A program made the position numbers and the translations under genes. The notes below the pieces were generated by a model. That model saw only the letters and a program-made list of their open reading frames with translations. It searched no databases and was not told the origin of the DNA. From NCBI GenBank assembly GCA_951812325.1, contig OX638294.1, positions 3,634,859 to 3,698,858 of the forward strand: a stretch of 64,000 bases of DNA, in the 5' to 3' direction. Each line of letters starts with the position of its first letter. Position 1 is the first letter of the stretch. The stretch comes from an uncultured Thermoanaerobaculia bacterium (GTDB lineage Bacteria; Acidobacteriota; Thermoanaerobaculia; Multivoradales; Multivoraceae). Below, piece after piece: positions 7,568 to 15,694 of the stretch.

Positions 7568-9133
7568 TCAGGGATACGTGTAACCCGCCTGGAGCCCGAG
7601 CGGGATGCCGAGCAGCCAGTAGCCGATCAGGAAGACCGTCCAGGTGATGAGCAGGGTGACGGCGTACGGGATCATCAGCGACAGGACGGTGCCGATGCCT
7701 GCCTTCTTCGTGTAGCGCTGGCAGAAGACGACAACGAGCGGGAAGTAGGGCATGAGCGGCGTGACGATGTTCGTCGCGCTGTCGCCGACCCGGTAGGCGG
7801 CCTGGGTCAGTTCGGGCGAAATGCCCAGGCTCATCAGCATCGGCACGAAGATGACGGAGAGCACGGCCCACTTGGCGGAGGCCGAGCCGACGAACAGGTT
7901 GACGACCGCCGACAGCAGGATGATCCCGACGACCGTCGCTTGCGGAGGCAGGCCCAGGTCGCGCAGGAAGTTCGCTCCCTTGAGCGCGATGAGCAGGCCG
8001 ACTTTCGAACTGCTGAACGCGGCGATGAACTGGGCGGCGAAGAACGCCATGACCAGGTAGTAGGCCATCGTGCGCATCGCGTCGCTCATGCCGTCGACGA
8101 TGTCCCGGTGGGTCTTCACCGTGCCGGCGACGTAGCCGTGAACGACGCCGGGGATCAGGAAGAAGACGAAGATGAGGGGCACCAGCATCTGCATCAGTGG
8201 CGCCGAGAACGCGGTCAGCTCACCGTCGGGGCTGCGAAGCGGCGAGCTGTCGGGCCACGCCCAGACCAGGAGGACGACGAGCCCGATCACCAGCGACGCC
8301 ATGCCGGCAAGGAAGCCGAGGCGGTCCCTCCGGCTCGGTTCCTCCATCTTCGGCATCTCGTCCGGATCGCCGTCAATTTCGGTGCCCTTGAGCCTCGGCT
8401 CGATCACCCGGTCGGTCAGGTACCAGCCGACGGCGATCACGAGGACGGAGGAGAACGCGGTGAACGCCAGGTTGCAGAGCGGATTGACCAGGACCTCCGG
8501 ATCCAGGATCTGGGCCGCGGACTGGGTAAAGCCCTGGAGCAGGGGGTCGATGCCCGAGGGGATGAAGTTCGCCGAGAAGCCGCCCGAAACACCGGCGAAC
8601 GCGGCCGCGATGCCCGCCAGCGGATGCCTGCCCGCAGCGTAGAAGATCACCCCGCCGAGCGGAATGACGAGGACGTAGCCGGCGTCCGCCGCGGTGTGGC
8701 TGACGATCGCGGCCAGGATGAGCATCGGCGTCAGCAGGCTCCTCGGCGTGAAGCCGAGGATCAGCCGCAGGCCGGTGTTGATGAAGCCCGTCTTCTCGGC
8801 CACACCGACGCCCAGCAGGGCGACGAGCACGACGCCCAGCGGCGCGAACCCGGTGAACGTCGTCACCAGGCGGGCCATGAATGTCGCCAGCGCCTCGCCG
8901 GTGAGCTGGTTCTCGATCCGGACGGGTTCGCCGGTGACCGGGTTGACGTCCGCGAACTGGATCGGCGCCATGATCGCCGAGGCGATCCAGGTCGCGAACA
9001 GCAGCAGCAGGAAGAGGATCGCCGGGTCCGGCAGCTTGTTGCCGACCACTTCGATGGTCGTGAGGATCCGGTTGAGGAAGCCCTTGGGTCTCCCGTTGTC
9101 CGCCTTCCGACCCTCGCCCTCTGCCTTCGCCAT
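7568..9133 (-). CDS. AbgT-family transporter
   Basis: A 521-residue inner-membrane transporter of the AbgT family, whose characterised members move p-aminobenzoyl-glutamate or export sulfonamides using the proton gradient. Family-typical segments include NKLPDPAILFLLLLFATWI near the N-terminus, IVSHTAADAGYVLVIPLGG, FSANFIPSGIDPLLQGFTQ and VGDSATNIVTPLMPYFPLV. Around twelve hydrophobic segments are visible and the length is usual. It heads a leftward operon with the small secreted protein and the copper/heme oxidase. The substrate cannot be told from sequence. Confidence 0.9.
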   Translation of the reverse strand: MAKAEGEGRKADNGRPKGFLNRILTTIEVVGNKLPDPAILFLLLLFATWIASAIMAPIQFADVNPVTGEPVRIENQLTGEALATFMARLVTTFTGFAPLGVVLVALLGVGVAEKTGFINTGLRLILGFTPRSLLTPMLILAAIVSHTAADAGYVLVIPLGGVIFYAAGRHPLAGIAAAFAGVSGGFSANFIPSGIDPLLQGFTQSAAQILDPEVLVNPLCNLAFTAFSSVLVIAVGWYLTDRVIEPRLKGTEIDGDPDEMPKMEEPSRRDRLGFLAGMASLVIGLVVLLVWAWPDSSPLRSPDGELTAFSAPLMQMLVPLIFVFFLIPGVVHGYVAGTVKTHRDIVDGMSDAMRTMAYYLVMAFFAAQFIAAFSSSKVGLLIALKGANFLRDLGLPPQATVVGIILLSAVVNLFVGSASAKWAVLSVIFVPMLMSLGISPELTQAAYRVGDSATNIVTPLMPYFPLVVVFCQRYTKKAGIGTVLSLMIPYAVTLLITWTVFLIGYWLLGIPLGLQAGYTYP

Positions 9134-9203
9134 ACGCAGGCCTCCTTTACGACGCTGTGGACGGAACGGTCATCCTAGCGCCCGCCTCGCTGGGTCTTCG
9201 GCT

Positions 9204-9356
9204 GACAGGGCCGTTCCAAAGTCGGGAACTTCGGTGACCGATGTGAGAAACCACTCCGGAATCGGCAACTCCGCACCGGCACGGCTCTCGACCCTCGGGA
9301 ATGAAGGCCTTCCGCCCGCGCCCAGCGTGGAGCGCTGACTTTGGAATGGTCCTGTC
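9204..9356. mobile_element. MITE-like element, copy 1
   Basis: A 153-bp non-coding element whose ends form a 20-bp inverted repeat: GACAGGGCCGTTCCAAAGTC at the left and GACTTTGGAATGGTCCTGTC at the right, 18 of 20 matching. It is flanked by near-identical direct repeats (TCTTCGGCTGA and TCGTCGGCTGA). The same element occurs in opposite orientation at 28808-28962, again with flanking direct repeats. It carries no coding capacity and fills the gap between the AbgT and HupE operons. Confidence 0.85.
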
Positions 9357-9402
9357 GTCGGCTGATTGCACGGTTGACCCTCGGCCAGTTTGCAAGGTTG
9401 CA

Positions 9403-10542
9403 TCAGACGACGATCCGGGCCACCCGCTCCACGAACCAGAACGCCGCGATGATGCCGGTCGCGTAGACGGGCGTCCGCAGGATGAGCTCCGGCACGACGA
9501 TCCCTATCCGGTTGACGACCGCGACCAGCGCCAGCACGACCGCCACGACCAGGAGTTGCCCCACCTCGACGCCGACGTTGAACAGGAACAGGGCCATGGC
9601 AATCGCCCTCTGCGGCAGGCCGATCTCGGCCAGGGCGCCGGCGAAGCCGAAGCCGTGGAGCAGGCCGAAGGCGAACGCGATAAGCCAGGGGCTCTTCGTC
9701 GTGATCGGCGATCGCTGCTCCTCGGGCCGCAGCAGCTCGACCGCCAGGAACAGGATGGACAGGGCGATCACCGCCTCGACGGGCGCCGACGACAGCTTGA
9801 CGACATCGAGGGACGACAAGGCAAGCGTGATGCTGTGGGCGAGGGTGAACGAAGTGATCACGCCGACCAGGCGCCACGGACTGCGCACGTAGAAGAGCAG
9901 GCCGATGACGAAGAGGATGTGGTCAAAGCCGAACACCAGGTGCTCGACGCCGAGCCGGAAGTAGGGCAGGGCGTTGCCGGCGGCCTCCCGGTCGACGGTT
10001 GCCGAGGGCGCCTCGGGGCGGAGCAGTTGGGTCAGGCTGTCGCCGTTCGCGAAGCTGATCCGGAGCAGGACGTCGGTCAGCGTCCGTTCGAGCCCCTGGA
10101 TCGCGAAGGTCTCGCCGTGGAAGGTGCGTTCCTGGTTGCCGTCGGGCGACTCGCATTCGACTGTCCAGCGCTCGACCAGGGCGCCGGCCAGGTTCTCGGG
10201 CGGTTGCCGAGCGACCTCGGCGCAGTGGTCCGGCAGGATCGGGTCAAGCAGCAGCAGGAGCGCGCCGCGTCGGGGCTGCTTCCAGACGACGTCGAAGGCG
10301 CCGGGGTCAGCCTCGTTCAGCTCCAGGTAGCCGGGGCGGACCTCGTGAGCGAACGCCGGGACCGCCGCCAGCAGGCCGAGGAACACGGTTGCCAGGACCA
10401 GGGCGCCGCACGCCGGGTGCGCCGGCGTCCCCGCCGGTTCAGTAGCCGCGCAGCACAGGCCGCGCTGCCGCACTCGCGCGCCGCCGGGGTGCGCCGGCGT
10501 CCCCACCGGCTCTGTAGCCGCGGGTCCCTTGATCCGCGGCAT
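9403..10542 (-). CDS. HupE/UreJ-type membrane protein
   Basis: A 379-residue protein starting at the ATG at 10542, 17 bp after the parvulin gene stop. The exported N-terminal half (LVLATVFLGLLAAVPAFAHEV signal-like, then a beta-rich periplasmic region) is followed by a C-terminal HupE/UreJ_2 membrane domain with GVEHLVFGFDHILFVIGLL, SFTLAHSITLALSSL and AFGLLHGFGFAGALAEIGL. The conserved histidines of this family are thought to bind metal such as nickel. The first ~55 residues contain two copies of ATEPxGTPAHP, from a DNA repeat, and may not all be translated; a later start would still keep the signal region. The frame upstream of 10542 is antisense extension. Confidence 0.75.
   Translation of the reverse strand: MPRIKGPAATEPVGTPAHPGGARVRQRGLCCAATEPAGTPAHPACGALVLATVFLGLLAAVPAFAHEVRPGYLELNEADPGAFDVVWKQPRRGALLLLLDPILPDHCAEVARQPPENLAGALVERWTVECESPDGNQERTFHGETFAIQGLERTLTDVLLRISFANGDSLTQLLRPEAPSATVDREAAGNALPYFRLGVEHLVFGFDHILFVIGLLFYVRSPWRLVGVITSFTLAHSITLALSSLDVVKLSSAPVEAVIALSILFLAVELLRPEEQRSPITTKSPWLIAFAFGLLHGFGFAGALAEIGLPQRAIAMALFLFNVGVEVGQLLVVAVVLALVAVVNRIGIVVPELILRTPVYATGIIAAFWFVERVARIVV
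10420..10458. repeat. Short GC-rich repeat, unit 1
   Basis: A unit of the form GGGTGCGCCGGCGTCCCC followed by GCCGGTTCAGTAGCCGCG, repeated at 10494-10531. Both lie inside the N-terminal coding part of the HupE-like gene. Confidence 0.75.
10494..10531. repeat. Short GC-rich repeat, unit 2
   Basis: Second unit of the repeat at 10420-10458. It encodes ATEPVGTPAHP on the minus strand, while unit 1 encodes ATEPAGTPAHP. Confidence 0.75.
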
Positions 10543-10559
10543 CCGCTTCGACGGTCGGT

Positions 10560-11489
10560 TCAGGGCTCGGCTCCGACTTCGTCCGTGCCCGTGCCGCCGC
10601 CTTCGAGTTCGGACGCGAACTCGAGTTCCTCGATTTCCACCCGGTAGCGCTCGCGCAGGCGTTCGTGCGCTTCCCGGTTCGCCGCGTCCCGGGCGTCGCG
10701 CCGCGCGTCCTCGAGCACCCGCCGACGCACGTCCTCGAACACGGCCGGCCTGGCCTCGGTGCGGGCGGAGAGCCGGACGATGTGGTAGCCGTAGGCGGAT
10801 TCGACCGGTCCGGCCCACTCGCCGATCGGCAGGGTCGCCAACCCGTTGACGAAGGCGCCGCCGAACAGCTCGGCCAGGTCGCCAGCCGTTCGGCGCCCGT
10901 ACTCGCGGCGCAGCATGAACGGGTCGCCCAGGCGGCGCCAGAGCGTGTTCTCCGGTTCGGCGCCCCCGCCCTCGGCCTGGAGTTGCGCGAGGATGTCCGT
11001 CGCGACGCGGGCCGCTTCCTCGTCGCTGCCGCGCCGGTCCGGGCTCACATACACGTGGCGGAGCGTGAACCGCTGCGCGTCGCCGTAGCGCTGTGCGTTC
11101 TCCTCGAAGTAGGCGGCAAGCTCGGACTCCGACACTTCGCCTGTGACGACCGTGTCCTCGATCAGGAAGGACATCTTCTGCGCGAGCCGTCGGCGGACGA
11201 TCGTGTCGTCCGCGTCGAGGCCCATGCGCATCGCCTCCCGCACCAGGACCTCCTCCCGGACGTGGTCCTCGACCAGGGAGTCGAGTTCGGCGGCGGTCGG
11301 CAGGCGACCGATCTGGGCGCTCCAGAGGTCCGCCAGCCGAATGACCTGTTCCCGGGTCACGAGGACGGAGCGGCTTTCCGGGTCGAAGACGCCGCCGGCC
11401 ATGCGGTCCAGGGCGAAGATGCCGGCGCCGATGACGAGGAACACGAGAAGGGGGTCGCGAAGGAAGCGGCGGAGGCGCGAGTCGGGCAT
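10560..11489 (-). CDS. Membrane-anchored parvulin-type peptidyl-prolyl isomerase
   Basis: A 309-residue protein with an N-terminal anchor (LLVFLVIGAGIFALDRM), a SurA-N-like helical region (LDSLVEDHVREEVLVREAM) and a PpiC/parvulin-like domain. The domain carries RFTLRHVYVSP, LGDPFMLRREYG and the characteristic GEWAGPVESAYGYHIVRL near residue 240. Such proteins help fold exported proteins. It is the first gene of a two-gene operon with the HupE/UreJ-like protein, a pairing that suggests it serves that membrane protein. Confidence 0.85.
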   Translation of the reverse strand: MPDSRLRRFLRDPLLVFLVIGAGIFALDRMAGGVFDPESRSVLVTREQVIRLADLWSAQIGRLPTAAELDSLVEDHVREEVLVREAMRMGLDADDTIVRRRLAQKMSFLIEDTVVTGEVSESELAAYFEENAQRYGDAQRFTLRHVYVSPDRRGSDEEAARVATDILAQLQAEGGGAEPENTLWRRLGDPFMLRREYGRRTAGDLAELFGGAFVNGLATLPIGEWAGPVESAYGYHIVRLSARTEARPAVFEDVRRRVLEDARRDARDAANREAHERLRERYRVEIEELEFASELEGGGTGTDEVGAEP

Positions 11490-11618
11490 GATTGGGGGAT
11501 ACTACGCTGTCGGTGCGGCGTGCCGGCGCGGTCCCGTCTTTGGGGTTGACCGACTCCGAGCGGCGGTTTCGGGCGCCTGCCGGCCAGCAAGAGAACCGTC
11601 GAGTCGAAGAAGGAGCAG

Positions 11619-12893
11619 GTGATGCCGGAGGCAGCAGGACGCGGTTCTCAAGCAACAGGACGCGGTTCGCATCGCCGACCGCGGGATCGAGCGAGACCGC
11701 GCACTACGACGCCGTCAGCGCTTACCTGCGGGGCCGCTGGCCAACCAGTCCCCGTGAAGCCCCCGCGTCTTTCTGGCGGTTCGCGCCGCCGCGGCCGCGT
11801 CGACTTCCGCGTCGACTTCCGCGTCGACTCCCGCGTCGACTCCCGCGTCGATTTCCGAAGGGCGAACGCATCCGGGAAGGCCGTGTGGGTGGTCGCGGCC
11901 CTGCTCGGTCTGTCGGGTGCATCGGCGGGCGTGTTCGGCCAGACCGGCGACGACGTGGAACGCGAGAAGGTGCTGTTCGACTGCGACATCGGTTCGGACA
12001 TCGACGACGCCTACGCGATGGCGCTGCTCCTGGCGAGCCCGGAGATCGAGCTCGTCGGCGTCACGGTCGGCCACGCGCGTACGCCGGATCGGGCGCCGCT
12101 GGCGCTGCGCATGCTCCGGGAGACGGGTCTGGACCACATCCCGGTCCACGTTGGTCGTCAAACGCCGCTGGTCACGCTGCGCGACGGGAAGCCCCACGAG
12201 CAGTTCGCCGAGGCGCCGTACAACCGCCAGTTTCACTGGGCGCGCGGCTTCGACAAGCTGAAGCCTCGGGAACAGCCGGCCGCCGAGTACATCGTGGAGA
12301 CCCTGAACGCCAACCCGGGCGAGATCACGCTGCTGACCGTCGGTCCGGTGACGAACGTCGGCGACGCGCTGGAGCTCGACCCGGACGTCCTCAGGAACGC
12401 GAAGCGCGTCGTCTCGATGTACGGCTCGATTCGGTCCGGCTACAACGGCGGCGAAGCGCAGCGGGAGTGGAACGTCCTCGCCGATGCCGCCTCGTCGAAG
12501 ATCTTCGACGGCGCCGTGCAGGCCGGGGGCGCGGAGGTCGTCTACATCCCGCTCGACGTGACGGACCACGTGCGGCTCGACGCCGACCGCCGCCTCCACC
12601 TGCACATGCGGGGGACACCTCTGACCGACGCGGTCACCGCGCTCTACTCCCTGTGGCGCGACGAAGAAAGGGACCAGACGACACCGCGCCTCTTTGACGC
12701 CGTCGCCGTCGGCTACCTCCTCTGGCCCGACCTCTTCGGCCTCGAGCACGGCCGCGTCACCGTCGACGAGCAGAGCATGACTCTCTTCGAACCCGGCGCC
12801 GAGCCGAGCTCGGCGGTCGCACTCGAGATCGACGACGCGAAGTTCATCCAAAGGATGGTGGACCGCCTCCTGGAGCAGAACCTCAGTCGGTGA
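11619..12893 (+). CDS. Exported inosine-uridine-type nucleoside hydrolase
   Basis: Nucleoside hydrolase of the IUNH family, which cleaves N-ribosidic bonds. The calcium-binding Asp cluster is present as FDCDIGSDIDDAYAMALLL, a variant of the usual DTDPGIDDA, and LLTVGPVTNVGDALELDPD follows as in the family. A hydrophobic segment (VWVVAALLGLSGASAGVFG) lies just before the catalytic domain and looks like a signal peptide. The true start is uncertain. The frame is open from the ATG at 11619 but its first ~85 residues are basic and repeat-rich (RVDFRVDFRVDS), encoded by a 12-bp tandem repeat; a GTG at 11883 directly before the hydrophobic segment is an alternative. It is divergent from the parvulin operon. 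Confidence 0.8.
   Translation: MMPEAAGRGSQATGRGSHRRPRDRARPRTTTPSALTCGAAGQPVPVKPPRLSGGSRRRGRVDFRVDFRVDSRVDSRVDFRRANASGKAVWVVAALLGLSGASAGVFGQTGDDVEREKVLFDCDIGSDIDDAYAMALLLASPEIELVGVTVGHARTPDRAPLALRMLRETGLDHIPVHVGRQTPLVTLRDGKPHEQFAEAPYNRQFHWARGFDKLKPREQPAAEYIVETLNANPGEITLLTVGPVTNVGDALELDPDVLRNAKRVVSMYGSIRSGYNGGEAQREWNVLADAASSKIFDGAVQAGGAEVVYIPLDVTDHVRLDADRRLHLHMRGTPLTDAVTALYSLWRDEERDQTTPRLFDAVAVGYLLWPDLFGLEHGRVTVDEQSMTLFEPGAEPSSAVALEIDDAKFIQRMVDRLLEQNLSR
11796..11855. repeat. 12-bp tandem repeat, five units
   Basis: Five head-to-tail units of CGCGTCGACTTC and close variants. The units are in frame with the nucleoside hydrolase and would encode alternating RVDF/RVDS. A 12-bp unit keeps the frame when copy number changes. 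Confidence 0.95.
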
Positions 12894-13071
12894 GCCTGTC
12901 GAGCGGTTCGCGGGCGCGGTCCATCTGCGCGCTCAGGCGCGTCGGGCTTCCTGGAGGCGACCGAGGGGGGAGTTCGAGCTCGGCTCCGCCACCCTGCATT
13001 CGTGCCCGCGGCTTCACTTCTGCCACGGAGCTGCCACGGAGCTGCCAGGCTCCCAACGATTCTCGACCATC

Positions 13072-13093
13072 CCGGGGCCGCAGAAGGCCCCGG
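13072..13093. terminator. Bidirectional hairpin between convergent genes
   Basis: Perfect 8-bp stem CCGGGGCC / GGCCCCGG with a 6-base loop (GCAGAA), in the 251-bp gap between the rightward nucleoside hydrolase and the leftward VWA gene. There is no long T-tract, so it may need Rho or act as an RNA end-stabiliser. The rest of the gap holds an 11-bp tandem duplication (GCCACGGAGCT) near 13024 and nothing coding. Confidence 0.6.
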
Positions 13094-13107
13094 ACTTTGG
13101 CCGGTCG

Positions 13108-13128
13108 GCCCAGTTGCTACCACTGGGC
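13108..13128. terminator. Second hairpin between convergent genes
   Basis: A 7-bp stem GCCCAGT / ACTGGGC with a 7-base loop, 14 bp after the first hairpin and 17 bp before the end of the leftward VWA gene. It fits a terminator for that gene or for both. Confidence 0.5.
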
Positions 13129-13144
13129 AGGTCTTGTCGCCGGC

Positions 13145-14323
13145 CTACAGCGCCGCCAGCAGGTCCCCCAGCTGCTCCAGGCTGGCCAGGTTGTGGACCG
13201 GCAGGAAGTCGTCGATGTGGGGGAGCGCGGCGACGATGCCGCGGGTCAGCGGCTGGTAGTTCGGTGAGCCCAGCAGCGGGTTGAGCCAGATCAGGCGATG
13301 GCAGCTTCGGTGGAGGCGTTCCATCTCCTGGCCGAGGAGAGCGATGTCGCCTCGATCCCAGCCGTCGCTGATGATCAGGACGGCGGCGCCCTGGCCGAGC
13401 AGGCGTCGGCTCCAGTTGAAGTTGAATTCGCGCAGGGCGTCGCCGGTGCGGGTGCCGCCGCCCCAGTCCTCGATGCGGTGAGCGGCGGCCTGAAGCGCCC
13501 GGTCGACGTCGCGGGCGGCCAACTCGCGGGTCAGGCGGGTGAGTCGGGTGCCGAACGCGAAGGCCTCGACCCGGGAGATGCCCGGGTCGGCCGACCGGGG
13601 ATGCGAGACGGCGTAGATGAAGTGGAGCAGCAGCCGCGAGTAGGGCTCCATCGAGCCGGAAGTGTCGCAGAGGAGGACGAGCGGACGCCGTCGATGCCTG
13701 CGCTCGCGGCCGACGAGGTCGATCAACTCGCCTCCGTGGGCAAGGTTGCGCCGCAGCGTGCGGCGCAGGTCGAGGCGGTGGCCTCCGGAACTCGGCTTGA
13801 GCCGGCGCGTGCGGCGGGTCTCGAGCTCCCAGCGCATGGATGTCATCAACTGCTTGATCTCGTCGAGCTCATCCCCTTCGAGCTGGGCGAAGTCCTTGCG
13901 GCGCAACGCCTCCCGGGCGCTGTAGAGAGCCGTTTGCGCGGTCCGGTCGGTCTCCTTCGAGCCGTCGCCTTCGTTGTCGTTCAGCGCCAGCTTCCGGATC
14001 GCCGCCCGCTTCGTCCGCTCGGTGCGGCGCTGGATCATCAGACCGAGTTCGAGCTGTTCGAGCTGCCGCGGGTCGCGGGCCTGCCAGAAGAGCTCGAACG
14101 CCTTGTCGAACCACGGCAGATCGCGCCGCCGGCTGACGAGGACGGCCCGGGCCGCGGCCTTCACGTCGCGCTTGCGAGCCAGGTCGACGAGTTCGAGCGC
14201 GGCCACCCAGTCGCGGAGCTGGGTCGGCGTCACGTCGAGGCTGCCGACCCGCAGCAGGCGGCCGAAGAGGACGATGTTGCGGAGCAGATGGCCGCGCGCC
14301 GTCTCGGCGGCCGCTTCAGTCAT
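13145..14323 (-). CDS. VWA-domain protein, CoxE-like
   Basis: A 392-residue protein. An N-terminal helical region of the CoxE type (RNIVLFGRLLRVGSLDVTPTQ) is followed by a von Willebrand A domain with a complete MIDAS start, LLCDTSGSMEPYS (about residue 220), and the later conserved SDGWDRGD. Members of this family pair with MoxR-type ATPases to mature or load metals into target enzymes; CoxE/CoxD act on molybdenum-copper CO dehydrogenase. The MoxR-like gene is 70 bp upstream on the same strand. No CoxL-type client enzyme is in the window, so the client is unknown. Confidence 0.85.
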   Translation of the reverse strand: MTEAAAETARGHLLRNIVLFGRLLRVGSLDVTPTQLRDWVAALELVDLARKRDVKAAARAVLVSRRRDLPWFDKAFELFWQARDPRQLEQLELGLMIQRRTERTKRAAIRKLALNDNEGDGSKETDRTAQTALYSAREALRRKDFAQLEGDELDEIKQLMTSMRWELETRRTRRLKPSSGGHRLDLRRTLRRNLAHGGELIDLVGRERRHRRRPLVLLCDTSGSMEPYSRLLLHFIYAVSHPRSADPGISRVEAFAFGTRLTRLTRELAARDVDRALQAAAHRIEDWGGGTRTGDALREFNFNWSRRLLGQGAAVLIISDGWDRGDIALLGQEMERLHRSCHRLIWLNPLLGSPNYQPLTRGIVAALPHIDDFLPVHNLASLEQLGDLLAAL

Positions 14324-14393
14324 CGTTTCCGGGCGGCGCTGGTGGGTTCGAACAGAGGTCGGCGGGCGCGGTGCTGGCCAGGGCCACAGCCTG

Positions 14394-15335
14394 CTAGGAC
14401 TGGCTCTTCCGCAGCAGCCGTTGGACCGCTTCGTCGTCGATCTTGTCGAGGTCGTCCTGGTACTTGAGCAGCACGCCCAGGGTGTCGCGCAGGATGGCGT
14501 CGGAGAGCGTCTCCTGGTCGAGGGCGATCAGGGCGTTCGTCCAGTCGAGCGTCTCGGCGACGCCGGGGTGCTTGAACAGGTCCTCCTCGCGCAGGGCCTG
14601 GACCAGGCGGACGATCTGGGAAGCGAAGTGCTCGGGCGCTTCGGGCACGCGGCGCAGGACGATCTGGACTTCCTTCTCGTAGTCGGGGAAGTCGATCCAG
14701 TGGTAAAGGCAGCGGCGCTTCAGGGCGTCGTGGACCCCGCGGGTCCGGTTCGAGGTGACGACCGCGACTGGCGGCGTCTCGGCCGCGACCGTGCCGATTT
14801 CCGGGATCGTGATCTGGAAGTCGGCCAGGATCTCGAGCAGGAAGGCCTCGAACTCCTCGTCGGCCCGGTCCAGTTCGTCGATCAGTAGCACCGGCGGGGC
14901 TTGGTTCCGGCGGCTCTGCCGGACCGCGCGGAGCAGGGGCCGTTCGAGCAGGAAGTCGGAGGAGAAGACGTCGTCGACCGCGGTCCGTGACTCGCCGCCG
15001 CCGGTGACTTCCAGACCGCGCAGGTGGAGCAGTTGTCGGCGGTAGTTCCACTCGTAGACGGCGGTTGAGATGTCGAGTCCCTCGTAACACTGAAGCCGGA
15101 TGAGCTCGGAGCCGAGGCAGCGGGAGAGAGCCTTGGCGACCTCCGTCTTTCCGACGCCGGGTTCGCCCTCCAGGAAGATCGGCTTGCCCATGCGCAGCGA
15201 CAGGTAGACCGCCGTGGCGAGGTCGCGTTCGGCGATGTAGTCCTCGGCGCGGAGAGCGGCGACGACGGCGTCGACATCGGGGAATCCACGCTCGGTTCCG
15301 GGGTTGGAGCGCTGGAACTTGGCGGAAACGGTCAT
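14394..15335 (-). CDS. MoxR-family AAA ATPase, CoxD-like
   Basis: A 313-residue AAA+ ATPase of the MoxR group. Walker A is GEPGVGKTE (about residue 56) and Walker B is LLIDELDRAD (about 149). These are followed by the MoxR-typical EEFEAFLLEILADFQITIP, then a sensor with VVTSNRTRGVHDALKRRCL. These ATPases act as chaperones, usually with a VWA-domain partner, here the gene immediately downstream. A start at 15335 gives the usual length. Confidence 0.9.
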   Translation of the reverse strand: MTVSAKFQRSNPGTERGFPDVDAVVAALRAEDYIAERDLATAVYLSLRMGKPIFLEGEPGVGKTEVAKALSRCLGSELIRLQCYEGLDISTAVYEWNYRRQLLHLRGLEVTGGGESRTAVDDVFSSDFLLERPLLRAVRQSRRNQAPPVLLIDELDRADEEFEAFLLEILADFQITIPEIGTVAAETPPVAVVTSNRTRGVHDALKRRCLYHWIDFPDYEKEVQIVLRRVPEAPEHFASQIVRLVQALREEDLFKHPGVAETLDWTNALIALDQETLSDAILRDTLGVLLKYQDDLDKIDDEAVQRLLRKSQS

Positions 15336-15370
15336 CGTGCGGAACCGGCGGGCAGCCTACCGCAGGCGGC

Positions 15371-15465
15371 GCCGGCCGGAACCCGGCTGGCGCGGAACCC
15401 GCGCCACCCGCGCGAACCAGTTGCTGTGCCCGTCACGGGGCGCACGGATGGCAGGCCGGCGCACC
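15371..15465. repeat. ~93-bp direct repeat, copy 1
   Basis: It starts GCCGGCCGGAACCC and ends CACGGATGGCAGGCCGGCGC. Copy 2 begins 106 bp further on and differs by a few substitutions and short indels. Confidence 0.85.
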
Positions 15466-15476
15466 CGGTCCCGGAT

Positions 15477-15568
15477 GCCGGCCGGAACCCGGGTAACGCG
15501 GACCCGCGCCACCCGCGAACCAGTCGTTGCGCCCGTCACGGGGCGCACGGATGGCCGGCCGGCGCACC
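15477..15568. repeat. ~93-bp direct repeat, copy 2
   Basis: Second copy of the GCCGGCCGGAACCC block. It runs straight into the ~118-bp dispersed repeat. Confidence 0.85.
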
Positions 15569-15677
15569 TGTACCTTTGCTGGGTGGATTCTGGTCCCTGT
15601 CCGAGGCCGTCCGAGAGGCGAGTAGTCGTCGAGCCTGCGGTAGCTGTGGGAACCGGTCTGCCGGTTTCCAAGGTCCC
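15560..15677 (+). repeat. ~118-bp dispersed repeat, copy A
   Basis: It begins GGCGCACCTGTACCTTTG, continues through GAGGCCGTCCGAGAGGCGAG and ends near CCGGTTTCCAAGGTCC. Copy B lies inside the methyltransferase gene at 61821-61940 and a short copy C at 21661-21711 in reverse orientation. Confidence 0.9.
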
Positions 15678-15694
15678 AGTGTTCTCCCGGTGTT

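Larger units (their letters stand above)
15336..15694. other. Non-coding gap filled with repeats
   Basis: This 359-bp interval holds two ~93-bp direct repeats and one copy of the ~118-bp dispersed repeat. I see no gene in it. Confidence 0.8.

Noticed and set aside
11796..11855. CRISPR-like array
   Set aside because: Units are 12 bp, contiguous, without spacers.
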